A DNA stretch of 64,000 nucleotides from assembly GCA_032622095.1 (NCBI GenBank), contig CP136066.1, forward strand, positions 228,102,961 to 228,166,960. The letters run 5' to 3'. This DNA comes from Siphonodentalium dalli (Eukaryota; Mollusca; Scaphopoda; Gadilida; Siphonodentaliidae). Both the position numbers and the translations under genes were made by a program. Below the pieces are notes generated by a model. The model saw only the letters and a program-made list of their open reading frames with translations. It was not told the origin of the DNA and did no database searches. This document shows positions 44,670 through 56,734 of this stretch, piece by piece. Numbering within the stretch: the first letter of the stretch is position 1; every line of letters begins with the position of its first letter.

Positions 44670-45989
44670 TCAGTAAATGTGTCCTTTGTACACATACACG
44701 TGAGTATTCTTATGTCTGTCTTCTGAGAGAACCAATAGATGGTTAAGTTCCTCATTATACGCTAGACCACGGACGCCTGTAAGTCCAGTCAGAATTGTTT
44801 CTTTGTGGTTCCCATCCAGATCATAATGTTCGACTGATTTGTCTGTATTGCCACCAAAAGCCACATATAGACTGGAACGCTGTGTGCACATTGCAAATGG
44901 AGAAGTGGGCGTATCTCGTAGTTGTACAGTTTTTAAAGTAGTTTGTAAATCCGCAGAAAGGATCACTAGACATGTCTTGTTGTCATCAGATTGTTGCATT
45001 ATGATAACACGATCTTCAGCCGAAGTTACCGATACATGTAGTGAACTATTTGTAAGAAACGCATGCTTCGATTTGGCCACCACATCAACTGTGTGCGTCA
45101 GCATTCTAATTGTGCTGGGACATGAATAACACACTACGAATCTGTCAGAGAGCACAGCAAATGAAGAAAACTCCCCTCCGACTTCAACAGTCCCGATCGG
45201 CGAGAAATCTTTAAGATTGTACATTGCTATTTGAGTGCCTTTTGTCGACACTGAAACGATTTCACCCTTTACGTGTAATTTATCACCAGAGCACGGATGA
45301 TCAACCTCATACTGTATCGTACCATCCTCGCTTGTCCGGACGAGTCTATATCGATGGTCTTGGTCGTACTGAGTGTATATCTTTTGTTCTATAATGAGAA
45401 TCAGATCCGAGTTCTTCTGGCTGTTGACATATGCCACAGCGGTGAATTCACATGTCACCCGAAATATGGGTTTTCCAATGACATAGGATTTTGAATTTGG
45501 TTCATTAATTTTCTGTAGTCTTAAGAACTCTGTTATCTGTTCATCGTCACCCTGGTTTGCGCCTTCGGAGCAGCTGTTCGTGCTGGAGATTGAATTCAGG
45601 ATATCCGCTATTTTATCAATGTCGGCTCGGCCCCCAATGAATTTCAGATCAGCTACAACAGATTCCTGTGTTGAGGCGCCTAGACTCTGGAGAACATGTT
45701 CTCCAGTCCCTGTAACCTCCTGTATATATGATGTTTGTTGATACAGGTGTTCTGTGTTTGCTCGCCCTGTTTCAGGAGTCTTTAACTGTATCTCTGCCAT
45801 CGCCTCCGTTACATAGCTGATGTCTTGTTCCATTTCCTCGCGGTGTTCTCGTATCTTTTCTTTAACTGATTCCCGCGCTCTCTCCTCGCACTGCGCCATC
45901 ATGTTTTTAAGATCGTCGTAGAATTTGGTTATCTCAGATAGATAGTTATTCTCTATTTCGTCGTAATTATTTCTCCGCTCATCAATAAC
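44670..45989 (-). CDS. TRIM-like gene 2, terminal exon (coiled coil and propeller-like region)
   Basis: Entered at acceptor TTATCACAG|GTTATT, phase 0, matching the phase 0 donor of exon 1 at 48677, so the intron is 2687 bp and the protein 513 residues. Residues about 1-110 of this exon are strongly helical and charged (YDEIENNYLSEITKFYDDLK, CEERARESVKEKIREHREEM), a coiled coil. The rest is built of repeated beta motifs: SDLILIIEQKIYTQY, GEIVSVSTKGTQIAMYNL, FVVCYSCPSTIRML, DRVIIMQQSD, SLYVAFGGN, and NHLLVLSEDR before THVYVYKGHIY. This suggests a beta-propeller like the NHL or WD-like ends of invertebrate TRIM2/3/56-type proteins. Such proteins usually act in the cytoplasm in ubiquitin signalling or immune regulation, but there is no RING here, so ligase activity cannot be assumed. 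Confidence 0.85.
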   Translation of the reverse strand, partial: VIDERRNNYDEIENNYLSEITKFYDDLKNMMAQCEERARESVKEKIREHREEMEQDISYVTEAMAEIQLKTPETGRANTEHLYQQTSYIQEVTGTGEHVLQSLGASTQESVVADLKFIGGRADIDKIADILNSISSTNSCSEGANQGDDEQITEFLRLQKINEPNSKSYVIGKPIFRVTCEFTAVAYVNSQKNSDLILIIEQKIYTQYDQDHRYRLVRTSEDGTIQYEVDHPCSGDKLHVKGEIVSVSTKGTQIAMYNLKDFSPIGTVEVGGEFSSFAVLSDRFVVCYSCPSTIRMLTHTVDVVAKSKHAFLTNSSLHVSVTSAEDRVIIMQQSDDNKTCLVILSADLQTTLKTVQLRDTPTSPFAMCTQRSSLYVAFGGNTDKSVEHYDLDGNHKETILTGLTGVRGLAYNEELNHLLVLSEDRHKNTHVYVYKGHIY

Positions 45990-48676
45990 CTGTGATAACA
46001 ATTGTAGAAAGACATATTAATGTCGCGTTCGTGTTTACCACCAAGAACCATTTAGGTTTGCCCCATGTGACTAGGTTGACCAATGGAAACAAATAATACG
46101 TGAAAATATCCCATAGAGACTGATTTTTGGGGACCCCTAACCCATTTGAAGTCATGAAACCACCACATATTTTCCGAACATTATTCTCTGCTGTTCCAGA
46201 AAGGTAGCAAATTGTGACTCACTTGGTAATATGCTACTCAATCAACTGACAACTAAATGTTATATTCTTTTTGTCCCAGTACCTTATGAGGCATGACAAA
46301 TCATTTTAATGGATGCAGTATGGATTTTGCCAAAAACTTCTGTCCATGTTTTTGAACGGAAATGGGCAGAACGTTGAAACGGAACTGAGATGGATCATAT
46401 GTGGCTAACGAAAAACAGCCGTTAAAGTGACCCAAGTATTCAATAACCATTCCATCCATATACATTGTATATTTCCGGGTAGATCTACCTTTTGTCCAGT
46501 CCCGCGGTCTATATTGAGAGCATATGCCTTCTGTTCATGGTGGGTTCGTGACCTCAAATAGGGTAGGTGGTTCACTAAATCAACGAACAAGAAGTTACAT
46601 CTCGGGTGCCTTGATACCCCCATGGTGAATTGAAACATTGGCAAGACGGAAACCAATGTTAAAAAGATATTAGCTGACAGACAAACATTTTCAAATTAAC
46701 AAAGAGAGATAACTCTTGAACGAAAAATGTGAACAACGTCAATGAACGCTGTTTTGAAAACTCTCCCGATGCGCCGCCGGGGCGATGCCAAACCTGCATA
46801 CCAAATTTCACGAGATCCGATAATCCATAGTTGAGATGTATGAGCGGACGGACGTCTCTATACACACTGAGGGTACCGTATGTGTTTTTTTCCTTATGTG
46901 TTCAATGTGGGTAAAAGTGGAACTAGAGAAAATGTGCGAGAGAATATCCTAAGTGGTTCAGTACAAATATGACAATATCTTAAGTGGTTATTAATTTCCA
47001 ACAACATAGTTAGAATAGTTGCAAACTTATGTGGTCTATTCTGAGTATTTATTTTAATAGTTTTAATGGTGTTGGTTTTGTGACTCCTTGCAGCTGGAAT
47101 TCTTCAAGTGATATGTATGTCCAGGGCCCAGTTGATTGTTTTTACTAAGTGCTAACCACACATGATGGACATATTAAGTTCAAGCTCGGTCTATTTTGTA
47201 CCACACAAGATGGACACCAAGTCCAAGGTCGGTCTATGTTGGACAAAATATGGACGGACGACGCGCGGGTGGTATCATTTTTAGGCTACACACAAACCAC
47301 TTCTAGTCACATTTGAGGGCTCCATAGTAAGTGATGACTTTGCAAAATCTGTCCACTTAAGCCTTCATTCGACACATAAATACCACATAAGATATCAATT
47401 GCGGTCGGACACACGTCGAGAAGGACAGACGGATGGATGGACAGATTGACGCATGTAATTATTTGTCATTCTATTTTGTGTAAAGTACCCCATACCTTCA
47501 ATAACCACCCCATCCCTATAATATAAAGTGTATCTTTCCTCGTAGATCTGCCTTTTGTCCAGACCCGCGGTAATTATTGAGAGCATATATGTTCAGTTCG
47601 TGGTGGTTTCATGGCTTCAAATAGGGTAGGGTTCCAAAAAAACAAACAACGAAAAACAGCGTTTTTATTTGCCGTCCTCTTTTTGCAAAGTGACCCATGT
47701 TTTCAATAACCATTCCGTCCATATAAGTTGTATATTTCCTGGCAGATTTACCTTTTGTCCAGGTAGGGTATGGTTCCCACAAATCACAAATGCGATTTTA
47801 AGCAAATATGGCTATTTGCCATCCGGATGACAAATATTGAAATATACACTACCGCCAAGTCCGCCATAGACGGCATCTTTAGCTTGCCATAATCTAATGC
47901 ACCCCTAACCGTTCTCACTTGGAAAACATGATCAAACCGTTACAAGACTATTACCCGTCGCCGGCTACAATATCATATTGGGCTCAGCGAGAATAAAGGC
48001 CCATTTAATTTTCGAGTCACCGACTATTTTTTATAGTGCCTTATTATACGGTTTTAATAACCATATATGCCATAAAATATGATTAAAGTACTATAATTCA
48101 TCACCATTTGAAACGTCTGTGTCTCAGAAGATGCCCTTAATTGATTTTTAAGTCTCTCCTTATAATCATACACCAGTGTACATTTTAATAGAACATTATT
48201 AACATGAAAAACTTTTCAAAACTACCAAGACAATTGTAAGTAACATATTGTTTAATTCAAACACAGTCTCCGAATAACACGTAGCGTATGATCGGCTTGA
48301 AGTGACGCGTATAAAGTGCAAACTGCAGTTATTTGTTGATTTACCTCGGCACGTTCGTGTAAACCGTATTTTTTCTGAGTCTTACAGGCGCTAATTGTAT
48401 GAATGTAGAGGGTGTGTGATTATTATTTAATCATCTGCATTGTACCAATGATTTAACATATGCGTTTTTTTCTACCAAACGCATTAAATGCGGAAATTTA
48501 TGCTAAACATAAAATGAATTATCGAACAAAGATATTTAGCATTAAGCTTTTGTCGACTATTTCTATATGCACCAGTCTTGTTTATATCTTAGTAATAAGT
48601 ATGTTAACTCTAATACTTATGTCTGGTAATATGTTATAAACCCGTTCATGGCTTGCTATAATTACATGGGGGTTAC
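45990..48676 (-). other. Intron 1 of TRIM-like gene 2
   Basis: GAG|GTAACC donor to TTATCACAG acceptor. It contains the copy B end of the duplication, the diverged repeat at 46164-46389 and a truncated TTAA element at 47995-48139. Confidence 0.75.
47995..48139. mobile_element. Truncated AGGCCCACTTAATTT family element (copy B)
   Basis: Duplicate of 37571-37715. Confidence 0.7.
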
Positions 48677-48898
48677 CTCTTTTTCTGCAATTAGTTTTGT
48701 TGCTATCTCACTCAAGCTGTGTGTTGCCTTCTCCATATCCTCCTTCAAACGAGTTATCGCACGTCCTTCGTCCATGATGTCACACTTTCCAGACAGTTTT
48801 GAGTGACATCTGAAGCAGCATGCCTTGTAATGTGTGAAGCAGAACGAGTCAAATGGTTTCTTATGCAGCTTGCAGTCCCTATCCATATTGGCAGCCAT
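48677..48898 (-). CDS. TRIM-like gene 2, exon 1 (B-box zinc finger)
   Basis: Met at 48896-48898 in a good context (AAAAATGGCT), 74 codons, donor AAAGAG|GTAACC, phase 0. Residues 9-31 form a B-box-type zinc site: CKLHKKPFDSFCFTH, then CCFRC, i.e. CxxH-x7-CxxH-x4-CxxC. A further Cys follows in SGKCDI. From residue 45 the chain is helical (RAITRLKEDMEKATHSLSEI) and runs straight into the coiled coil of exon 2. No RING domain precedes it, and an in-frame stop lies just upstream. A TTTGCAG 13 bp before the Met might be the acceptor of a 5' UTR exon. The paralogue at 24647 has lost the first zinc pair. Confidence 0.8.
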
Positions 48899-50924
48899 TT
48901 TTTATAAACTGCAAATAGAACATACATGTATACCTGGTTAATCATTTCTTTACTAAATTAATTATCTCACCCAATTTTAACATTATACATTGGAATTGTC
49001 TGTTACTCATTTGGAGGAATACTCAGGAAGTACAAAAGGCATATGTGCATGTTCTGATTGAGAATAAGATCATGTTTACACTAAACTACAAAGATTGCGA
49101 TAATACATTTGAACAGCAACGTGAATTATGTTCCTTATTCCTTATTCGGTATATATAAGAAAATTACCAAAATGACCCTGGGAACATTCTCAGTGAAGTT
49201 GTGCAAAAAATATGGCTGAAAGTTTTTCGAACCAAAACTGGAAAAATGAATCGAAAATAGGGAAAGTCTGAAAATAGACGGAAAATGACCGGGATGACTC
49301 CAGAATTGTTAATAGCCACCTGGGCCAAACATTTTGGGCCGAATATAAATTGGGTCAAGTTTTAAAAAGTGGGTTGAAAAGTGGTCCGAGCTCTGTTTGG
49401 GTCGAAAAATGTCCGAAAATAAACCGGGATGCGCTCCAGATCTTTAGATTAGTATGCCATGCTGTTACCAAGCTAAAGTTTACCATGATATTTTGGCAGC
49501 ATGGTACATTTACTGTGCAACTTACCTTGGTATTTGTTACAACGGTAAAATGTAGCCTGCTTTCACCATGTTAAAGTTTACCGTGGTAACTTGGCCGCAT
49601 GGTAAAATTTACTGTGCAATTTGATGGAAAGATCCTGATAATGCCCAAGAATTTAATGGTGGTTGATTTGGCGAGGGAGCATAATCGACTGAAGAAGGAA
49701 GCAGAATATAATAAGGCACCATATGATAGACAAAGCAGCACAGCTTATACTTAGAGAAGTGATAAAGGATTGCGAGAAAACGGTTGAATGGCCGATCTCA
49801 CCAGACTCACTTGGAAGGTATTCCTGATAAATTGCGAGTTTTACATTCGCATTCTAACTGGCGATGCTTCACCGAAGAAAATTACACAGCGGGTGGCATG
49901 GCTGACAAGTTCATTCGCACAAGACCTCATATATGCAGTTAGCTGTGAAACTCAAAAAACACATAAAACACATAAACACATGCTTCGTGACTAAAGCATG
50001 AAATCTTGCACATATGTACATATTCACATATAAACAATTCATTTTAGATATGGAGCCACACTGAAATTTCACTTTAAGCCCTCTTTTAAGGGGTTTTCCG
50101 AATTTAAAGAGCATTTCATGATTATATAATTTATTAAATGTCACAATTAATCTTACCATGGAATGTGAAATATAAAATTAGGCATATACAGTAAGTATGA
50201 CTCTGCAAGATATAATGGCACATTTTTAGGGCAAAATTCCCCGTCAAAATGGCAATTGTAAGTTGAAAATTTGACGTTTTTTCAATATTATCTTCTAGAC
50301 CAGTTCTTCTGTATGGATTGAAATTGGTCCTGAAATGTGACTTTATTTTGTATTGCTCATGATAACTGATCACTGGAGAAATGAAATATGCCATTCTTGG
50401 GATCCCATCCCCTCACGATATCTCAATAATTTGATTTTACAGAACGCGATATGAATCAAAAATCAACATTGGGATTCTAGTCATATTTCAACAAGAAATG
50501 AGCAGAACTGTGCAAAGTAAGGAAGGCATACCATTAATCATGAATATTTCAACTCAATGCAACCAAAATTGTTACTTTGGCTAAAATTGGCTGTCAAAAT
50601 GGTGGCCAAAATATGGAAAATTGTATTGTCCCAGCGTGCTATGCAATCACTTAAAAGTTGTGGATGATGAATAGAATTTGCCGTTCTGTAATATGTACAT
50701 TGAAACTAACATTTATGATGCATCTTGTATAGGTGTTACTATTTCATTACCAAAATGATTGGAATTTTCTCTCAAAATCGGCAAAAAATCACTTTTAAGG
50801 TTTGCACCATTTTTTCAAGTAAAATGGAACTATTTGTGTATTTATTGTTTTGATCCGTCTTACATGCATCACACTGATGTGTATTTAGAAAAATATACTC
50901 AAGCTGGCTTGCAAAATGTCCACA
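48899..50924. other. Upstream region of TRIM-like gene 2, no gene recognised
   Basis: Includes a diverged duplication of about 105 bp at 49465-49622 (GTTTACCATGATATTTTGGC and GTTTACCGTGGTAACTTGGC). Nothing else assignable. Confidence 0.45.
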
Positions 50925-51170
50925 AAATTTGGTAGAAAAGTTTATATTTTTAAATGTATCCCAGATATTATTCTCTGCTCTTCTGTAAATGGTAAGCACA
51001 TTGTGATTTCCTTGGTTATTAAACATGCTTCTATTCCGGTTGACCCAGTACCTTATGTGGCACAACAATTTCATTTTAAATCATGCAGTATGTAATTTTT
51101 GCCGAAAACTTCTTATGGGATTATGGCCATCATTTTGAATGAAAACTCTGAAACTGAACTGAGAGGGGCA
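50925..51170. repeat. Dispersed repeat, third copy
   Basis: Diverged relative of 35740-35965 and 46164-46389: TATTATTCTCTGCTCTTCTG, CCCAGTACCTTATGTGGCAC, GCAGTATGTAATTTTTGCCG. It lies outside the tandem duplication. Confidence 0.7.
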
Positions 51171-52161
51171 GGGCATACATGTAAGTATGTGCACACTCTG
51201 CCCCAATAACATGTGAAACCATTATAGGTAAGTGGGTGTCAGACAAGGTAACACGTTTATCGTAATAGGCGTCCCCTCACCTAGTACACTAGAATGACAG
51301 AGAAATAGCCAGGGTAATCCACTGGCAGGTGGACCAGAAGGCCTTTTAGAAAGTCAAACAAGGAGGTTCGTGAAAAACTGCTTAATAACATCAAATTCTG
51401 GGCCATTGGCATCAAGATTGATTGACTAATGTCAGGAAAACGATTTCCTCCATTGTGAATATAAAAGGCCACCAAAATGAAGAACTCTGACATTAAATCC
51501 CAATCGATTAACATATACTTGAGTTATTATGGAAAGTGCATGATAGCTACCAAAGGTCCAACTGTACAACTCACCCATAACATAATACACCCATATTATA
51601 TATACATAAACACCACACAAATGACCATGTAGCCACTCGCTTTATACACATACACCTCACCCATAACTATACAACCATACATGTACTTGCATTTACCCGT
51701 ACAGCCATGAGTCAACACTCGGGTACACTCCTACACTTCACCATGACCATATAGTCACTTCCTGTATACATATTCACCACATTCGTAATCATACAGTCAC
51801 TTCTTTAACACCGTTACCTCTTCGCCTCACCATTGTCCATACAAATTACAATCACAACCTGTAAATCTATTTGCCACATTTGTGGCCATATAACCAAGGC
51901 CATACAAACCTTTTATATATACCAATGACCCGCACACATGGCCATTCCCCCCCTTTCTTTTGACATCCATGTATGTACTAGTACCACCTTCATTATGTGG
52001 GGAAATTATATGACGGATAGGTTGTAAGCCATTATTTCTTTCACTATACTTAGGCCAAAAAAAATATTACCTTTGTTTATACTAGAGTAGCTCATGGTGC
52101 CATGCTGGTGGTTTTGTATGCACTTGTATGTCCAGAGCAAAACTCTTCATGAATCCACTAA
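51171..52161. other. No gene recognised
   Basis: From about 51560 to 51950 there are irregular ACCATA/CACCCATA words spaced 40-60 bp, an old degenerate tandem repeat. Confidence 0.5.
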
Positions 52162-52299
52162 TTGAAGGTACACGAACAATATTTGGTTGGTAACACATTT
52201 CCCATTGACGGCGAAATGGGTCAAATGGTCACGCTCCTTTTTGCGCGAAGTACTACCAGCCGTCGTGACTATATCTCCAGAACCATTGGACATAGGGGG

Positions 52300-52600
52300 T
52301 CGTGTGACCACTCAAAATGTGCGGAATGGCCACATTATGGGGGGTCAGTAATACATTTTCATATCCAAAAGTCAATGGTTTTTAAGATAATTGCCAAAAA
52401 CCAAAAGAAATTCCATTTTTGAGGGCCTGAACCCCAATTTTGGGATTCAGCACTTTTATCTCAAAGTTGAGCCCCCAATTAGAATTTGATTGACCTATAT
52501 CCATCGGTGCCACATACAGGTATCATTTCTGATATTTTCTGTACCATTATCGGATGGGATTGACCTTCAGGGAGCTCTTGACATTTTCCCAATAACAAAG
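52300..52600. repeat. Left part of a long, permuted inverted repeat
   Basis: Three blocks in order A (CAGTAATACATTTTCATATC), B (CAGCACTTTTATCTCAAAGT) and C (GTACCATTATCGGATGGGAT). All three recur inverted at 55695-55890, but in an order that is a circular permutation of the expected one. Confidence 0.75.
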
Positions 52601-54691
52601 ATGTTGAGGAAATCATCAATTACAGGGTATTTGATCAGTAACGTAAAACTCATACAAAAAGGTTACCTGGTGATATAATTTGAATGTAGTTCATCTTTTG
52701 TTGTCTAGATTTCATGGCCTTTGATGTGAGATGGTTGCCAAAATGGTTATAAATGGAATGACATATACATGTATCACATTAGCAATAAACATGTAAATGA
52801 GTTCAATGTGTTATTTTCTTTAAACTTATGGGAGAACAGGGTGTGTTTATGGTATTCTAATGTTGAATTGAATTATACTCAGCCCACAAGCAGGTTTAGT
52901 GATGTTGAGTTACTACAATTTGATCAATCAGTATGATTCGGTAGTCGAGCAGGTTGTGTCTTTATCAGTCCCACATCAATTTTGATTGGCTGCATCACCA
53001 TATTGTATAAAGGTTCTACAATTTCCCTAACACGTACATTATTTTAGAACAAATAATGGCTAGCCTGGCATGATCGCCTATATTTATATCCTGATATATG
53101 TATATGTACATGCACGTAGATGTATATTTGCCCTAAATTGTTTCTGGTTCAAATTTGGGAGTTTGTAAGAAATTAAGTCATAAGAAAGATGCAGTTGCAG
53201 TAATATTAAAATATATTGTCCTGTTCAAAACTAACAAATACATGTCTATTAATTATTGGTGTGATATCCAGTAATAAAGACTAAAATAATCCTTCAGATT
53301 ATTTTATAAGGGCTTTAATCCAGTTATAATAAATCCACACATTAAAAATATAGGGCTTCCATACATACAGAATATTTTCCAACTTGACAATCGTTCCTTG
53401 TGTTCCACTGAGTGAGTTCATGTGAGGTTCATGGAAATTTATTTGGCAAGCTTGATTCTAAAGTGTATAGCTTTATGGGCTTGAAATTCCGGATGCAATC
53501 CTGTTGCGTTGTGAGCTCAGAGTGAGTTAGAAGAAAAATACAAGCATCAGTTGATATGCAGATATAAATACATACAAATCTACATTCTGCAGATAGCCAT
53601 GCATGCTATGCAATCCTCCCTCATGTTTCAACTTATCAAGGAAAAATGATCACATTACCAATGACTAGGATAGTCAGATGTTTTTGTAGATTTGTGGATG
53701 TTGTAGATTTTGTAGATTTGTGGATTTTGTAGATTTGTGGATGTTGTAATGCAATATATATTGTAGATCTCCATTATAGTTGCACAAATTTATTTTTCAT
53801 TTCGTCCCTTTAAATTGACTTTTATTTTTTATGTATCTAAATGTGCCACTCCAAAAATGTCAGTAAAAGTACTGTAAACCGTATGGTTTGATGTTATAGG
53901 CACAGGAGATATATATATATACTTTACATGTCAAATATTGTGAACCCTGCAGGTACGTGTATGCGTGTCAGTCGCCTTATGTGTGTGATGTACATGCAGT
54001 AACTACATGTATATTCTAGTGAAATTTATGGTCTGCACTCTGCAGTATTTCAAAAACATGCTAAGGGGGGGAATTTGAGATGACTATTCCTGTTGTTTAC
54101 CAAACATCAGCGTACACATTAAATATTTTGAAGTATATATGTTTTTGAATGTTTCATACAGACACTGACTTTTGCACAAATTGCTCGGATTAGCCAAACA
54201 ATGCAAAAAGAACCAACTTTAGGTAAAATGATGGTACTATTTCTTAACAGAATCGCCTTGACCTACAAACATCGATCATAGCAATCCAGCAGTACCCATC
54301 AGCAAAATATAAAATTAGCAGGACCACTTAACCTGGGGTGGTATTGAAAATGAAAATATCTTTAAAATGGTAAATTATGAGTGCTATGAGCTATTATGAA
54401 GAATTATGTTAGTGAAATTATAGACCCTCATCTTCTCCAACCTGCAACTATCATGGCCAATCAAAACTAATGTGGGACTGACAAAGGCTCATTCTACTAT
54501 TGATTGAATAGCGATGATTCCATCATTTCCTAAAACTTTTTGTGAGATGAGGTGTCCTTTTGGAAGAATTGATTACTTCTGAAATATATACTGGTATATA
54601 TGGTCATCTATCATCTGATTACAACATGTTTTTACTATGCCCAGATGCAATACCCATTTTAAGATCGCAACATGTGGCTGCTGCATGAAGC
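52601..54691. other. No gene recognised
   Basis: Includes an inverted pair at 52968-52995 and 54452-54480 (CAGTCCCACATCAATTTTGA against TCAAAACTAATGTGGGACTG) and a short repeat GATTTGTGGATTTTGTA at 53690-53750. Confidence 0.5.
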
Positions 54692-55325
54692 CAGGGACCA
54701 GCCGAGGGGGCGACATAGGCGAAATAGTCGCCCTAGAGTCGCCAATTTTGCCCTACTAAGGCTCAAGGGCGAAGTTGAAGTCTCCTTGTTAAAAAAAAAT
54801 ATATATAATAATAGTTGTAGTATAATACAGGACCATGACATATGGTATACATTTGGCACTTAGAATTCCATATGATGAATATATTGTCCAACTTGGTTTT
54901 GTCTTAATTAGTGTATTGACACCTGTTATTCAATCCATTAGTGGCCATAGTGGGGCCCTAGTTATCACACCTGTGTACCATGGACACTCCAAGGTAGATT
55001 GTTATGAAATTAAACACACAAGTCAGTATATGTCACACCTACTGAAGCCTGTTGTATTGCTGGTGGATTAAGCTGAGAGTTTATTTGGTGGTGTAAATGA
55101 TCATAATATAGGATCAATACTTAATTTGCGATAATCAATAATTTTGTGTTTACTATTACAAATTATTTACTAAGTACATTCACATATTAAGAGGATAACT
55201 TTTTGATTATTGATAATTGAGACTTTGAGTCTCCCCACTTCTCCCTATTTTCCCCTGACTTCTCCCTAAAATCTCCAGAGGGAGAAGTCACTTCTCCCTA
55301 AAATTTGACCCCTGGCTGGTCCCTG
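54692..55325. mobile_element. hAT-like non-autonomous element
   Basis: Perfect 12-bp terminal inverted repeats CAGGGACCAGCC and an exact 8-bp target duplication CATGAAGC (54684-54691 and 55326-55333). CAGGG ends with 8-bp duplication are the signature of the hAT superfamily. The 634-bp interior has no transposase; subterminal CTTCTCCCT and GTCGCCCTAG words are repeated, as usual for transposase-binding regions. Confidence 0.88.
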
Positions 55326-55694
55326 CATGAAGCAAACAGCTGGTCATTCCATTTAGCAAAAGTGTTCAGCATGTTTCAAAGCTTGGTCACTTAAATCAGA
55401 TCAGCTGTTAAATGTTGATAACAAATTTTGAAAACCTGTTTTGTTCAGTCTGTACATTTCTGTTGATTAGAGCACAATTGTTACCTGATTTTTGGTAAAG
55501 CACACCAGTTTCCAAGGCATGTTCAGTCGGGAAGAGCTCATGTTGTGTGTCGGGGTCAACACATCCTCAGCAGCAATTTCCAGCTAATCCCATTGTGTGG
55601 TCAATTGTGCTCTTAAGTTGATCAGAGAATGCGGATAGTTCTTTAAAAAGTGTCCTTGTGGTATTGTATACTTGTGGTGCATTACATGCTGAAA

Positions 55695-55890
55695 TCGGTT
55701 ATTGGCAATTATCTTAAAAACCATTGACTTTTGGATATGAAAATGTATTACTGACCCCCCCCCCCATAATATGGATTTTCAGGGTCAAGAGCTCCTTGAA
55801 GGTCAATCCCATCCGATAATGGTACAGAAATTATACCTATATAGATAAATAAAATTCTAATTGGGGGCTCAACTTTGAGATAAAAGTGCT
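55695..55890. repeat. Right part of the permuted inverted repeat
   Basis: Inverse copies of blocks A, C and B of 52300-52600, with a C run at 55755. Confidence 0.75.
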
Positions 55891-55892
55891 GA

Positions 55893-56078
55893 ACGCTACG
55901 GCGTTAGCCAGAGTAGAGAATCATGGCATGATCTAGGTGTCACCGAGAAAATTGAACCATTTAGAATGAAAAGAATGTAACATACAATCACAAAATTGTG
56001 GAAAGAGGCACACCGCTGGATGGGGAAGTCACAATATCAGCGTTATTGATAATTTTAACTAGAAAGTCTCAAATTAGT
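55893..56078. repeat. Direct repeat R1, first copy
   Basis: GCTACGGCGTTAGCCAGAGT through ATCATGGCATGATCTAGGTG, GTGGAAAGAGGCACACC and GAAAGTCTCAAATT; about 95% like 58768-58962. Diverged tandem relatives continue at 59970-60330. Confidence 0.85.
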
Positions 56079-56730
56079 GTAAACAATATTTATTTGAACA
56101 AAATAACAGAACAGCACATTGACAATTATACATATTGAGTAAAAAAACATAGTTCAAATGAGGATTAGATAACAAGCCATGAGCCTATGGCTTTTATAAA
56201 AATCTTTTCCTCCAAAAATGTTACCCCGAGTGTCAATACAGACAGCTACAGGGTAAAAAGGACGGGAATTTGAATATTGTTCTGTGTTTTCAAATAAATG
56301 TTGGGAAGTTAGTTAAGTTAGTTAAGCGAGTGCAGGGATCAGAAAGATGGAGGAGGAGGAGATTATGAAATAGGCAAGAAAGATAATAAAGTAGGTGGAA
56401 AAGAAGTGTGATAAATGCTGTATACAATAATCCCTCAGTCATAAGCTAAATTTTACATTATGGCGTTAAATCATGGTGTGTTGTCCAATATAGAAACGGA
56501 ATTAGACCCCAAATACGTCTCGGCACCCAGAAGAGATGATGCATGAAAATAAGTATATATTAGGATAATTGTTATACTTGTAGTGCGTATCAATATATTA
56601 TCAATATATTATAGATACAATTAGTACATGTAAGTACAATCAGTAGTAAGTCCATTAATATGACAAGGTCAGCACGGTTGAGCATGCACTCCGTGGGCAG
56701 ACAGGCGGATATGCCCGAACACAACTGCTC
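56079..56730. other. No gene recognised
   Basis: AT-rich sequence without recognised features. Confidence 0.45.
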
Positions 56731-56734
56731 CATC

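Larger units (their letters stand above)
37985..48398. repeat. Segmental tandem duplication, copy B
   Basis: Direct repeat of 27560-37974. It lacks the 5' half of TRIM-like gene 1 and the left end of the piggyBac-like element, which lie outside the duplicated block. After CGCTAATTGT at 48398 the sequence becomes unique. Confidence 0.95.

Noticed and set aside
52162-52422. 86-residue frame
   Set aside because: Falls in a repeat that is present inverted at 55.7 kb, where the frame is not kept.
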